Positions 52,501 to 59,450 of a stretch of 64,000 bases of DNA are shown one piece after another. Source of the DNA: Streptomyces sp. CB00455 (GTDB lineage: Bacteria > Actinomycetota > Actinomycetes > Streptomycetales > Streptomycetaceae); contig NZ_LIVQ01000001.1 of assembly GCF_001905445.1 (NCBI RefSeq), positions 62,001 to 126,000 of the forward strand, given 5' to 3'. Positions within the stretch are counted from its first letter, which is position 1. Each line of letters starts with the position of its first letter. A program made the translations under genes and the position numbers. Below the pieces are notes generated by a model. It made no database searches. It worked only from the letters and a program-made list of their open reading frames with translations, and was not told the DNA's origin.

Positions 52501-52829
52501 GTCAGGTCGGCGAAGCGGCCGGCGTCCAGGGCTTCGTCCGCGACCTGGAGCAGGTAGCCGGCCGGCCGGTGGACGACCAGGTCCCGGCCGCCGGGTTCGG
52601 CCTGCTCCAGCATCCGGCGCAACTGCGAGACCTTGGTCTGGAGGGAATTGGCCGGATTACGGGGCAACTGCTCGCCCCACAGGTCGTGGAGGAGGCGGTC
52701 CGTCGGGACGGGCCGGCCGTGGTGTGTCAGCAGGTCGGCCAGCAGGGCGCGGACCTTGGGCTCGCGGATGGTGACCGGGGCCTCCTCGTCGGTACGGACC
52801 TGAAGCGGGCCCAACACTTCGAAGCGCAT
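49530..52829 (-). CDS. AfsR/SARP-type regulator (OmpR wHTH + BTAD + NTPase + TPR)
   Basis: A 1,099-residue activator. Residues 1-95 are an OmpR-like winged helix (MRFEVLGPLQVRTDEEAPVT, later NPANSLQTKVSQLRRML). Residues about 100-245 are the BTAD domain. Residues about 290-560 form an NB-ARC-like NTPase with Walker A LTGPGGVGKTRLALEAAALA and a VLDNCEHLVQP Walker B-like segment. The rest to about 1040 is TPR repeats, and the end is a short acidic tail. SARPs bind direct heptamer repeats and open genes of secondary metabolism. The ATG at 52829 is preceded by a TAGCGT box and no RBS. It is divergent from a redox operon with a matching repeat in front. Confidence 0.9.
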   Translation of the reverse strand: MRFEVLGPLQVRTDEEAPVTIREPKVRALLADLLTHHGRPVPTDRLLHDLWGEQLPRNPANSLQTKVSQLRRMLEQAEPGGRDLVVHRPAGYLLQVADEALDAGRFADLTARARRTGNPREQVSLLSDALALWRGPAFAEFRDEPFARASATKLDEQRLTTVEELAGVRLELGEHRQLADELAELVRLHPLRDGLRSLHMRALYRSGRQTEALESYHRLAERLSEELGLDPSRELATLHQAILRQDPSLASTGPPATPAQAPATCSSADSTTIPPRTNLPAAGLTDLIGRRQDVTRVRALLTSGRLVTLTGPGGVGKTRLALEAAALAADTFPDGVWLVELDPEPADPDGVATTAHAVADTVADVLGIRDRPGDAHAGRTAERLARALGTRSLLLVLDNCEHLVQPVAELAGHLLRHAPGLRILATSQEPLALPGEMLHVVEPLPESDAVRLFAARAAAASPGFALGPANADAVARLCERLDGIPLALELAAARVRALGVHEMTERLDDRFRLLNSGLRGAPPRQRTLRAVIDWSWGLLTEPERAVLRRLAVFAGGCTLSAAEEVCAAPDVPAGTVLDVVTRLVDRSLVTVLHGQDGPRYRTLESVAAYSLERLDEAGETRLVRRRHLDHYTELAERAEPLLYGPDQRHWLHRLDTDRANLRCALTQAATGADDTADLAVRLVNSLSWYWFLRGRLGEARHSLALALSSPGLATSGARSSALARQAAFAQLAGARKENEEDEGKYGEADARARWFLAFARCGFGAAPGERDRTAGLLAEFRAQDDRWGMAATQSTRATEALYRGDLATLRNDAGDSAARFARIGDRWGQLQAAEQLGVLAEISGDYQEAARLHRDGVRVAEELQLWTDVSFRLSRLGRIALLTGDFTSAAELHERARRLAAEQGHRPAEQFAQTGLALGARRTGQFETAECHLQPWLEWNRRQGVASGEALILAELGFVAEQCGDAGRALALHLEGLDAARRAGDPRALALALEGTAGALALAGCPTDAARLLGSAAAARESVGAPLPAAERDDVDRATVRAGEVLGGEAFATAFRQGRRHGSYDVPLPDGRLMTVQRDPDGEAGSVPRIFLQRDSSSG

Positions 52830-52883
52830 GGCACCCACGCTAACTCCCCTGGCGACAGTGGCCGTGCGGGCCCCGTGCGCAGA

Positions 52884-52901
52884 TCGTCAGCGGACCGTCA
52901 G
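52884..52901 (+). promoter_or_regulatory. Direct heptamer repeat, candidate SARP site
   Basis: TCGTCAG (52884-52890) and CCGTCAG (52895-52901) share CGTCAG and are spaced 11 bases, the one-turn spacing usual for SARP regulators. A CAGGGT box follows 10 bases later (52912-52917), at the distance seen in SARP-activated promoters. The oxidoreductase gene starts at 52965. Confidence 0.5.
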
Positions 52902-52964
52902 AGGGCCCCGGCAGGGTGATCCCCGTCAGCAGGAAACGCACCGCCCGAAGGAAAGAAGCCGACC

Positions 52965-54053
52965 ATGCCGAACCCGACGAACCCGCTGCACCCCACGAAC
53001 CCGCTGCACCCGCCGCACGCCACGAGCCGGACGCACTCCGGCAACGGGAGGACCCTCTCCCGTGAGGTTCTGCTCGCCTCACGTCCTGTGGGCGAGCCCG
53101 CGGCGGAGGTCTTCCGGCTGGCCCGCACGGAGGTGCCGGAGCCGGCCGCGGGGCAGATCGTCGTACGCAACACCTGGATGTCGGTGGACCCGTACATGCG
53201 GGGCCGGATGGACGACGCGCCGTCCTACATCCCGCCCTTCCCGCTCGGCGCGCCGCTGGAAGGAAGCGCCGTCGGCGAGGTGGTCGTCTCGCGGTCCGAA
53301 ACGGTGCCGGTCGGAGCGACCGTCTCGCACTTCCTGGGCTGGCGCGAGTACGCCGTACTGGACGCCGCGGCCGCCACCGTCATCGACACGGACATCGCCC
53401 CGCCGCAGGCCTACCTGGGCGCCCTGGGCACGACCGGCCTGACCGCCTTCGCCGCCCTGACGGAGGTCGCCCCGGTGCGGCGCGGCGACGTGGTGTTCGT
53501 CTCCGCCGCGGCCGGGGCGGTCGGCAGTGTCGCCGGACAGCTGGCCCGCAAGCTCGGGGCGTCGAGGGTGATCGGCTCGGCGGGCGGCCCGGAGAAGGCG
53601 AAGAAGCTGGTGGGCGACTTCGGATACGACGCGGCGATCGACTACCGGGCGGGCTCGCTCGGTGAACAACTGGACCGGGCCGCCCCGGAGGGCATCGACG
53701 TCTATCTCGACAGCGTGGGCGGCGACCACCTGCGGGCGGCCATCGGCGCGATGAAGCCCGGCGGCCACATCGCCCTGGTCGGCGCGATCAGCGGCTACAA
53801 CTCCACGGGGCCGGCGGCGGGCCACGACCTGTTCCAGGCGGCCGCCAAGGAGCTCACCCTGCGCGGCATGCTCGTCAGCAGCTATTTCCACCTCTTCCCC
53901 GAATGGATCGGACGGGCGGCCGGATGGCTCGCCGACGGCACGCTGCACACCGAACAGACCGTGTTCGAGGGCATCGAGGCCGCTCCGGCCGCTTTCCTCG
54001 GCATGATGCGCGGCGCCAACACCGGCAAGATGCTCGTCCGGCTCGACGGGTGA
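52965..54053 (+). CDS. NADP-dependent oxidoreductase, MDR family (leukotriene B4 dehydrogenase-like)
   Basis: A 362-residue MDR enzyme of the zinc-free prostaglandin/leukotriene reductase class. A short NPTNPLHPTNPLHPP repeat opens the protein. The GroES-like domain has VVRNTWMSVDPYMRGRMDDA, where SVDPYMRGRM is the class mark. The Rossmann domain has VFVSAAAGAVGSVAGQLARK and IDVYLDSVGGDHLRAAI. GAAGGAAAG precedes the ATG. It would reduce enones with NADPH. It is first in a three-gene set with a flavodoxin-like reductase and RidA. Confidence 0.9.
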   Translation: MPNPTNPLHPTNPLHPPHATSRTHSGNGRTLSREVLLASRPVGEPAAEVFRLARTEVPEPAAGQIVVRNTWMSVDPYMRGRMDDAPSYIPPFPLGAPLEGSAVGEVVVSRSETVPVGATVSHFLGWREYAVLDAAAATVIDTDIAPPQAYLGALGTTGLTAFAALTEVAPVRRGDVVFVSAAAGAVGSVAGQLARKLGASRVIGSAGGPEKAKKLVGDFGYDAAIDYRAGSLGEQLDRAAPEGIDVYLDSVGGDHLRAAIGAMKPGGHIALVGAISGYNSTGPAAGHDLFQAAAKELTLRGMLVSSYFHLFPEWIGRAAGWLADGTLHTEQTVFEGIEAAPAAFLGMMRGANTGKMLVRLDG

Positions 54054-54085
54054 CCGCCATGACCGCCATGACCGCCATGACCGCA
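54050..54085 (+). repeat. ATGACCGCC tandem repeat over a gene junction
   Basis: Four 9-base units (GTGACCGCC, ATGACCGCC twice, ATGACCGCA) run from the oxidoreductase stop codon into the next gene. Each unit starts with a possible start codon in the frame of the downstream gene, so that gene has up to five candidate starts. Confidence 0.85.
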
Positions 54086-54100
54086 GAGGAGACGACGGGC

Positions 54101-54700
54101 ATGACACGGCAGGCCCTCCTGGTCTTCGCCCACCCGCGCCGCGACTCCCTCACCGCGCAGATCGCACAGCGCAGCCGCGAACGTCTCATGGCCGACGGAT
54201 ACACGGTCGACCTGCTCGACCTGTACGCCGAGGGATTCGACCCCCGCACCGGCACCGAGGACGAGCCGGACTGGGCGGACCGGGACAAGGAGTACTCCGT
54301 CGAGGTCCAGTCCCACATGGACCGCATCGAGAGCGCCGACCTCGTCGTCGTGGTCTTCCCGGTCTGGTGGTTCGCCCTGCCCGCCATCCTCAAGGGCTGG
54401 ATCGACCGGGTGTGGAACTACGGCTTCGCGTACGGCCGCAGCCGGCCCCGCCTCGCGGCCAAGCGGATGCTCTGGATCGGGCTGTCCAGCTACTCGCGCG
54501 AGCAGTTCACCGAAGCCGGCTGGGACGTCCTGATCCGGCGCCAGCTTCAGGTCGGCATCGCCGAGTTCTGCGGGATCAAGGACGCCAGGGTGGATTTCCT
54601 CCACAACTCCTTGAGCGCGGGCCCCCTGGGCATCGATGCGGCGGACACCGCGCTCGCCTCGTTCCTCGCGGCGCCTCTCGCGGGCCGGGTCACGCGATGA
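54101..54700 (+). CDS. NAD(P)H oxidoreductase, flavodoxin-like (NQO1/KefF type)
   Basis: A 199-residue FAD- or FMN-binding protein of the DT-diaphorase family. The first strand and loop are QALLVFAHPRRDSLTAQIAQ, the second module is VDLLDLYAEGFDPRTGTEDE, and VVVFPVWWFALPAILKGWID plus RVWNYGFAYG is the catalytic-face mark. It would make two-electron reductions of quinones in the cytoplasm. ATG 54101 follows GAGGAG by about 10 bases; in-frame starts from 54050 on lie in a tandem repeat and could give up to 17 more residues. The stop lies 70 bases before the RidA gene. Confidence 0.88.
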   Translation: MTRQALLVFAHPRRDSLTAQIAQRSRERLMADGYTVDLLDLYAEGFDPRTGTEDEPDWADRDKEYSVEVQSHMDRIESADLVVVVFPVWWFALPAILKGWIDRVWNYGFAYGRSRPRLAAKRMLWIGLSSYSREQFTEAGWDVLIRRQLQVGIAEFCGIKDARVDFLHNSLSAGPLGIDAADTALASFLAAPLAGRVTR

Positions 54701-54770
54701 CGCCATGTCCGCCGTACCTCCACCGAACGTCCGTGTGCTGCCAACCCGCCCTCTGAAAGGACCACCTCGC

Positions 54771-55190
54771 ATGAACGCCCATCGCGCCCGCGCCCTCACC
54801 AACCCCGCCGGACTGCACGACCCCACCCCGTTCGGATACAGCCATACGGCCTCGGCACCCGGAGAGCTCGTCTTCGTCGCCGGGCAGTATGCCTCCGACG
54901 AGACCGGGCACGTCGTGCCCGGAGACTTCGCCGCACAGGTCGCACGATCCTTCGACAACCTCCGTATCGCGCTCGCCGGTGTCGGCCTCGGCTTCGAGCA
55001 CGTCGTGCGGCTCGGCACCTACGTGGTCGACCACGACCCGACCAAGTTGGAGATCCTCGCCGCGGCCCTGCACGCCCGCTGGAGTGATTGCCCGCCGGCC
55101 CAGACCCTGGCCGGGGTCGCCTCCCTGGCGCTGCCCGGGATGCTCTTCGAGATCGACGCGGTAGCGGTCCGCCCGTCCCCGGCCCCCTGA
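54771..55190 (+). CDS. RidA-family protein
   Basis: A 139-residue member of the RidA (YjgF/YER057c/UK114) family. RidA proteins hydrolyse reactive enamine/imine intermediates. VFVAGQYASDETGHVVPGDF at the pocket, DFAAQVARSFDNLRIALAGV and FEHVVRLGTYVVDHDPTKLE follow the family. The usual C-terminal IE motif is represented by LFEIDAVAV. The Arg of the RidA active site (RxxD-type) is not evident, so this may be a RidA subfamily with another use. AAGGA precedes the ATG. Third gene of the redox set. Confidence 0.85.
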   Translation: MNAHRARALTNPAGLHDPTPFGYSHTASAPGELVFVAGQYASDETGHVVPGDFAAQVARSFDNLRIALAGVGLGFEHVVRLGTYVVDHDPTKLEILAAALHARWSDCPPAQTLAGVASLALPGMLFEIDAVAVRPSPAP

Positions 55191-55329
55191 GAATCCTGAT
55201 GTGCGTGGACACGGCAGATGAGCACCTCACCGTCAGTGCGCCACACCCGACGCCTGCGAGGCCGGCCTCTCCTGTTCGGCCCCGGCATCATCGTCAGCTG
55301 TCGTCACACTTTCCCGTGGAACACGTGGA

Positions 55330-55360
55330 GGGGCCCTGGTGCCTATGGCACCAGGGCCCC
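55330..55360 (+). terminator. 14-base-pair hairpin after the redox operon
   Basis: GGGGCCCTGGTGCC (55330-55343) pairs perfectly with GGCACCAGGGCCCC (55347-55360) around TAT. It lies about 140 bases after the RidA stop and should end the three-gene transcript. Confidence 0.85.
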
Positions 55361-55850
55361 GAAGGAACTGCTACACCATCTGCCGACCCTGATACTGCGC
55401 CGGCCTCATGTTTCCGCCGGCCCGACCTGGATGCTGTCGGGCGTGCGGGGATCGCTGATGCGTGACCGGAGACCACCTCACTATCGATGTCCTGCGGCAC
55501 CCAGGCTCGTACGTGCTCGCCCGGGCGATCCTGATGGCGCTCGGCCCCTCCGTTCTTCCCTCTGAATTACTCACTTACCAAACGGGTACTGCGAACTGCA
55601 CTCACTACGGGTACTGCCAATGCGTCAACTCGGTACTGCTCTCGGCAGCCCCTCATCACCGCGGGCCACCCGGTCCGGCAGTCAGTCCCGTCGCCGTCCT
55701 GCAACAACCCTGGCTCCGACACTCCACCACCGCACCGCACTGCACACTGCAACAACCTGTACTGCGGGTACTACTGCCCGGCAGTTCATCTCTGCCGAGC
55801 CCTGCTGTCTCTCTGGGCTACGAGAGAAACCATAACCAGAGAAGCAGGCA
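55361..55850. other. AT-richer island full of ACTGC repeats
   Basis: This half kilobase has lower G+C than its neighbours. GGGTACTGC or near copies occur several times (around 55584, 55608 and 55765), CTGCAACAACC occurs twice, and ACTGCCCGGCAGT is a 13-base palindrome at 55773-55785. A 136-codon frame (55462-55872) is low-complexity and unlikely to be a gene. The look is that of a multi-site regulatory or replication-like region ahead of the small frame at 55851. Confidence 0.5.
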
Positions 55851-56024
55851 ATGTCTACTCCAGCCGCTATAGATTTTCCTGTCTACCCCCGGGAGGTAAT
55901 CCGGTCCCGTCGGATTGACCGGCTGGAGCCGGGGACACACCGGCCACCTACGACCACCACCGCGGGCACACCGCACCCGCAGGCGAACCATCCGCCGGCC
56001 GCGTCCCCGTCGCGGCGGTCATGA
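55851..56024 (+). CDS. Possible small gene, 57 codons
   Basis: An ATG at 55851 opens a 57-residue frame starting MSTPAAIDFPVYPREVIRSR and ending in a Pro/Thr/His-rich tail. AGAGAAGCAGGCA before it is a modest ribosome site. The first 30 residues look protein-like with codon use of the genus; the tail does not, so the true end may have been lost. Its 3' end overlaps the MarR gene's 3' end by 6 bases. It follows the repeat-rich island and may be under its control. No family recognised. Confidence 0.4.
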   Translation: MSTPAAIDFPVYPREVIRSRRIDRLEPGTHRPPTTTTAGTPHPQANHPPAASPSRRS

Positions 56025-56480
56025 GCCGAGGGCTTCGGTCATCGTGTCGAGGTCGGCCAGGAGCGCCGCCAGCCGGCGCGCGGGGATGCTTTTGATCATG
56101 CGTTCTTCGATGGCGTAGACGGCGCTGCGGGCGGCGTGCAGACGCCGCTGACCGGCCTCGGTGGGGTGGATGGGCAGGGCGCGGCCGTGGTCGGTGCTGG
56201 TGGCCTGGGTGATCAGGCCTGCGTCCTTGAGGCCGCGCAGGACGACGTTGGCGGACTGGCGGGTGACGAAGGTGCCGCGCGCGAGGTCGGCGTTGGACAG
56301 GCCGGGCTGTTCGTCGAGAAGTTCCAGGCAGGAGTACTGCGAGACGGTCAGATCGTGCTCGCGCAGAGCCTTGTCCATGGCTCCGCGCAAGGCGGCAGAA
56401 GCCTTCTTGAGGCGATATCCCACATGCTCGGTGACGTCCTCGGCGGGATGGGGTGGGGGGACGGGCGCACGGTCTTCCAT
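56019..56480 (-). CDS. MarR-family transcriptional regulator
   Basis: A 153-residue repressor. The MarR core is complete: VGYRLKKASAALRGAMDKAL helix, SQYSCLELLDEQPGLSNADL, ARGTFVTRQSANVVLRGLKD as the recognition region and a wing with STDHGRALPIHPTEAGQ. A Cys in QYSCLELL could sense oxidants. The ATG at 56480 overlaps the first of two ATGTCA-N6-TGACAT operators, so the message may be leaderless or nearly so. Divergent from a VOC gene, its probable target. Confidence 0.9.
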   Translation of the reverse strand: MEDRAPVPPPHPAEDVTEHVGYRLKKASAALRGAMDKALREHDLTVSQYSCLELLDEQPGLSNADLARGTFVTRQSANVVLRGLKDAGLITQATSTDHGRALPIHPTEAGQRRLHAARSAVYAIEERMIKSIPARRLAALLADLDTMTEALGS

Positions 56481-56496
56481 GTCAGCATTTTGACAT
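56479..56496. promoter_or_regulatory. MarR operator 1
   Basis: ATGTCAGCATTTTGACAT: the half-sites ATGTCA (56479-56484) and TGACAT (56491-56496) are 6 bases apart. It overlaps the regulator's own start codon and the -35 of the divergent VOC promoter. Confidence 0.8.
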
Positions 56497-56519
56497 ATCG
56501 CAAACGCGGTGCCTACAGT
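56490..56519 (+). promoter_or_regulatory. Promoter of the VOC gene
   Basis: -35 TTGACA (56490-56495), an 18-base spacer and -10 TACAGT (56514-56519). Transcription would begin near 56526, some 50 bases before the VOC ATG, inside operator 2. Confidence 0.65.
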
Positions 56520-56524
56520 CGCCT

Positions 56525-56542
56525 ATGTCAATGTCCTGACAT
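56525..56542. promoter_or_regulatory. MarR operator 2
   Basis: ATGTCAATGTCCTGACAT repeats exactly the two half-sites of operator 1 (ATGTCA-N6-TGACAT), 46 bases further on. It covers the probable start of the VOC transcript. Confidence 0.8.
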
Positions 56543-56576
56543 CAAAGCCCTCGCCGACCACCCTTTTGGAGACACC

Positions 56577-56948
56577 ATGACCGCCACCGTCGAAGGCCCC
56601 GATTTCGTCGCCCTGCAGGTGCGGGACGTACCGGCCGCGGCAGCCTTCTTCGAGGAGAAGCTCGGACTGCGACGGGCCCCCGGCGGCCCGCGCCACGCGG
56701 TCGTCTTCGCCACCACCCCGATCCCGTTCGCCGTCCGCGAGCTGCTGCCGGACGTCGACCTGGACGACGTCGCACGTCCTGGCCTGGGCGTGGCACTGTG
56801 GCTGCGCACTACCGATGCTCCAGGGCTGCGCGAGCAGCTCGTCGCGGCCGGCACGCAAGACGTCACCCCGCTCCAGGACAGCCCCTTCGGGCCGACGTTC
56901 TCCTTCACCGGCCCCGAGGGCTACCGGCTCACCGTGCACGGAGGCTGA
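56577..56948 (+). CDS. VOC (glyoxalase-like) family protein
   Basis: A 123-residue glyoxalase-fold protein: FVALQVRDVPAAAAFFEEKL opens, RHAVVFATTPIPFAVREL is the second strand pair, and LGVALWLRTTDAPGLREQLV with FTGPEGYRLTVHGG the third and fourth. It lacks the full set of glyoxalase I metal ligands, so a binding or other lyase role is possible, as in electrophile-stress VOC proteins. TTGGAGA precedes the ATG. Controlled, by position, by the divergent MarR gene. Confidence 0.88.
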   Translation: MTATVEGPDFVALQVRDVPAAAAFFEEKLGLRRAPGGPRHAVVFATTPIPFAVRELLPDVDLDDVARPGLGVALWLRTTDAPGLREQLVAAGTQDVTPLQDSPFGPTFSFTGPEGYRLTVHGG

Positions 56949-56950
56949 CC

Positions 56951-57235
56951 GTGAGGGCCGCCGTCCTGACCCCCCGGGGCCCGTTCTCGCTCGCGGCGAG
57001 TCTGCGCTTCCTGGAAGGCTTCACCCCTGCCCCCTACGGGCAGGGACACGAACCCGTCCTGCACGCCGCTGTGACCGCCGCATACGGCCTCGAAGGCGAG
57101 GCGGCCTGTACGCCGGGACCGGTGCGCATCGCCGAGCGGTGGAAGCCGTACCGGAGCTGGGTCGCCTTCCTGCTGCGCGCTCACACCGACCCGCGCGTCT
57201 CCGGGCACGGCCACGGCTTCCACGCATCCGGGTAG
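56951..57235 (+). pseudogene. DNA-3-methyladenine glycosylase with large deletion
   Basis: The 94-codon frame (GTG at 56951, two bases after the VOC stop) starts LTPRGPFSLAASLRFLEGFT, the N-terminus of the Streptomyces AlkA-like glycosylases. After PAPY it jumps to GHEPVLHAAVTAAYGLEG and ends with ERWKPYRSWVAFLLRAH, the C-terminal helix. The central helix-hairpin-helix and catalytic Asp, about 190 residues, are missing. The frame is open throughout, so the deletion is in phase. It is probably non-functional. Confidence 0.7.
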
Positions 57236-57531
57236 GAGCCGCTGTGCGGCCGCCCGACCCTGTGCGTCAGGTGGCCGACATGACTGATCGAGACCTCTCT
57301 CGCCCAGACGACCGGACCGGGGGAACCGCCCGCGCCGGGACGGGAGCAGCTGTCAGGCGTTCGCCACCGTCGGCGTTCGCGCTGCCGCGCTCCGTGGCGA
57401 AGGGAAGCGAGCAGGGCGGAAAAATCTGTGAATCTTCGGGTGCCGAGGCAACCTTTCGGCCTTCGGCGACCACTCAGTGTGGTCCGGCCGGGTGGTCCGG
57501 TCAGATGCAACGGCTGAAGGAGAGCACAGAG

Positions 57532-59322
57532 ATGTCCCCTCGCCCACCCACGTCATCGGCAGCGCCCCCCGCCGGCGGTAGTCGCCGGTCGTCCCGCTCA
57601 GCTGTCAGGGGGAGACGAAAGGCGGTGCATCGTAGCCGCCGGTTGTTCGCGCGTCGGGGTTTCTGGGCGGCCGTCGTCATGGCGGTCGTGGCCGGCTTCG
57701 TTGTCGTGATCAACACGGCCTCGGCGGGAACCGTGGATTCAAAGGCTTGGTACGTGCTGGTCAACCGCAACAGCGGCAAGGTGCTGGATGACCGCGCCTT
57801 CGCCAAGAACGACGGCGCGGCGGTGGTGCAATGGGGCCGTCACGGCGGGGCCAACCAGCAGTGGCGGTTCATCGACGCGGGTGATGGGTACTACCGGCTG
57901 CAGAACCGGAACTCCGGCAAGGTGCTGGACATCCACAACTGGTCGAAGACCGCCGGCTCCGACATCGTGCAGTGGAGCGACCGGAACACCACCAACCAGC
58001 AGTTCAAGGTGGCGGACTCGTCGGACGGCTACGTGCGGTTGATCAGTCGCTTCAGTGGCATGGCCGTCGAGGTCGACAAGGCCTCCAAGGCTGACGGGGG
58101 CGACGTCGTCCAGTACCGCGACTGGGGCGGCGCCAACCAGCAGTGGCAACTCGTCCCGGCCGGGAGCACCGGCAGCGCCGCCACACCCACCGCGACGGGC
58201 GGCAGTGCTTCGTCGTCGCCTTCCGCGGCTGGTGGCGGCAGCTCGACGCCACATTTCATGGGCGGCAACAAGGTGCTCGTCGGCGGCTCGATGTCCGACG
58301 AGTCGGCGAACGCCGCGCCCTTCGACGTGCGATACGCCTATGTGCACAGCCAGCCCGCGCCCTCGTCGGACTACTATGCGGCGGCGAAATGCAAGGATGA
58401 GTGGAAGAGCTGGTGGGGCTGCTGGCAAGGCAGCACCACGCCCCCCGGCAACTACGTGACCTGGTGGAACGGCCAAGTGGCCAAGACGACCTACAAGGGC
58501 AGCCCGCGCCCGCAGAAGTTCTTCTGGACCTGGTACTCACTGCGTGACCTCGGGGATCTGGCAGGGCATGGCGACGGGCCGGGCGAGGTCGAGGCCATCA
58601 ACAGGGCCGACCTGCTCACCCGGTACATGAACGACTACCGTTTCTTCCTCCAGAAGATCGGCAACTCGGACAACATGATCGACCTTGAGCCTGATTTCTG
58701 GGGCTACGTCCGGTCGCTCGGCGATCCGCACAAGGTTGCCGCGAAGGTCTCGGCCGCCAATCCGACGGACTGCGGATCGCAGGAGAACAGCGCCGCCGGG
58801 CTTTCCCGCTGCCTGATCTCGATGGCGCACAAGTATGCGCCGCACACCACCGTGGGGTTCCACCTTTCCTGCTGGGACTGGCAGAGCAACATGCAGGGAT
58901 GCGTCAAGGACTACGCGAACCTGGGCGCGAAGGACGCCGACTTCCTGGTCGCCGATGTGTCGGACCGTGATGCGGGCTGGTACGCGAAGCCGGAGCACGG
59001 CGGCTACGACAACTTCTGGACCGACCAGAAGGCCACTGCCCAGCTGGGGTTCTACAAGACGATGGCCGAGTCGGTGGGCAAGCCGGTGGTCCTGTGGCAG
59101 ATCCCTGTCGGCAACATGGCGCAGAACAACACCCTCAATCATTACAAGGACGACAAAGTGGACTGGTTCTTCGCGCATATGGACCAGGTGGCGAACGCGC
59201 ACATCGCCGGCCTGCTGTTCGGTGCGGGGCACGGGGAACAGACATCGGTCGAGACCGACGGCGGAAACCTGATCAACAAAACGATCGCCTACCGCAACTC
59301 GGGGGGTGCAGCGCTCAAGTAG
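57532..59322 (+). CDS. Secreted ricin-lectin protein with unassigned hydrolase-like domain
   Basis: A 596-residue exported protein. Residues 1-75 are a long signal (basic start with two RRSSRS-like runs, FWAAVVMAVVAGFVVVINTA core). Residues about 75-205 form a CBM13 ricin-type lectin close to that of the GH62 protein at 3959 ([20 protein letters not shown]; three QQW/QQF repeats). After a Ser/Thr/Gly linker (about 210-235), residues 240-596 form a single domain rich in aromatic residues and Cys, with FFWTWYSLRDLGDL, NMIDLEPDFWGYVRSL, TVGFHLSCWDWQSN and VVLWQIPVGNMAQN; this looks like a TIM-barrel glycoside hydrolase, but I cannot assign a family. AAGGAGAG precedes the ATG. Confidence 0.8.
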   Translation: MSPRPPTSSAAPPAGGSRRSSRSAVRGRRKAVHRSRRLFARRGFWAAVVMAVVAGFVVVINTASAGTVDSKAWYVLVNRNSGKVLDDRAFAKNDGAAVVQWGRHGGANQQWRFIDAGDGYYRLQNRNSGKVLDIHNWSKTAGSDIVQWSDRNTTNQQFKVADSSDGYVRLISRFSGMAVEVDKASKADGGDVVQYRDWGGANQQWQLVPAGSTGSAATPTATGGSASSSPSAAGGGSSTPHFMGGNKVLVGGSMSDESANAAPFDVRYAYVHSQPAPSSDYYAAAKCKDEWKSWWGCWQGSTTPPGNYVTWWNGQVAKTTYKGSPRPQKFFWTWYSLRDLGDLAGHGDGPGEVEAINRADLLTRYMNDYRFFLQKIGNSDNMIDLEPDFWGYVRSLGDPHKVAAKVSAANPTDCGSQENSAAGLSRCLISMAHKYAPHTTVGFHLSCWDWQSNMQGCVKDYANLGAKDADFLVADVSDRDAGWYAKPEHGGYDNFWTDQKATAQLGFYKTMAESVGKPVVLWQIPVGNMAQNNTLNHYKDDKVDWFFAHMDQVANAHIAGLLFGAGHGEQTSVETDGGNLINKTIAYRNSGGAALK

Positions 59323-59396
59323 GCGCAGGTGCGCAGCCGGTCGGCCCTCTCCCTGACGGGGCCGGGTTCGTCCTCTTCGTCGGGCCGAGGACTTCC

Positions 59397-59435
59397 CGGC
59401 TGGTGCCGGCCGGCTGCCGTCGCGGGCACCAGCCG
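59397..59435. terminator. Inverted repeat between convergent genes
   Basis: CGGCTGGTGCC (59397-59407) and GGCACCAGCCG (59425-59435) pair over 11 bases with a 17-base loop that can itself pair partly. It lies 75 bases after the ricin-protein stop and 16 bases beyond the DUF6328 stop, and may serve both. Confidence 0.6.
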
Positions 59436-59450
59436 AGGATGCCTTGGAGG

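Noticed and set aside
49530..55190. A secondary-metabolite cluster controlled by the SARP gene
   Set aside because: The adjacent genes are general redox and RidA proteins; no synthase or assembly line is in the window.
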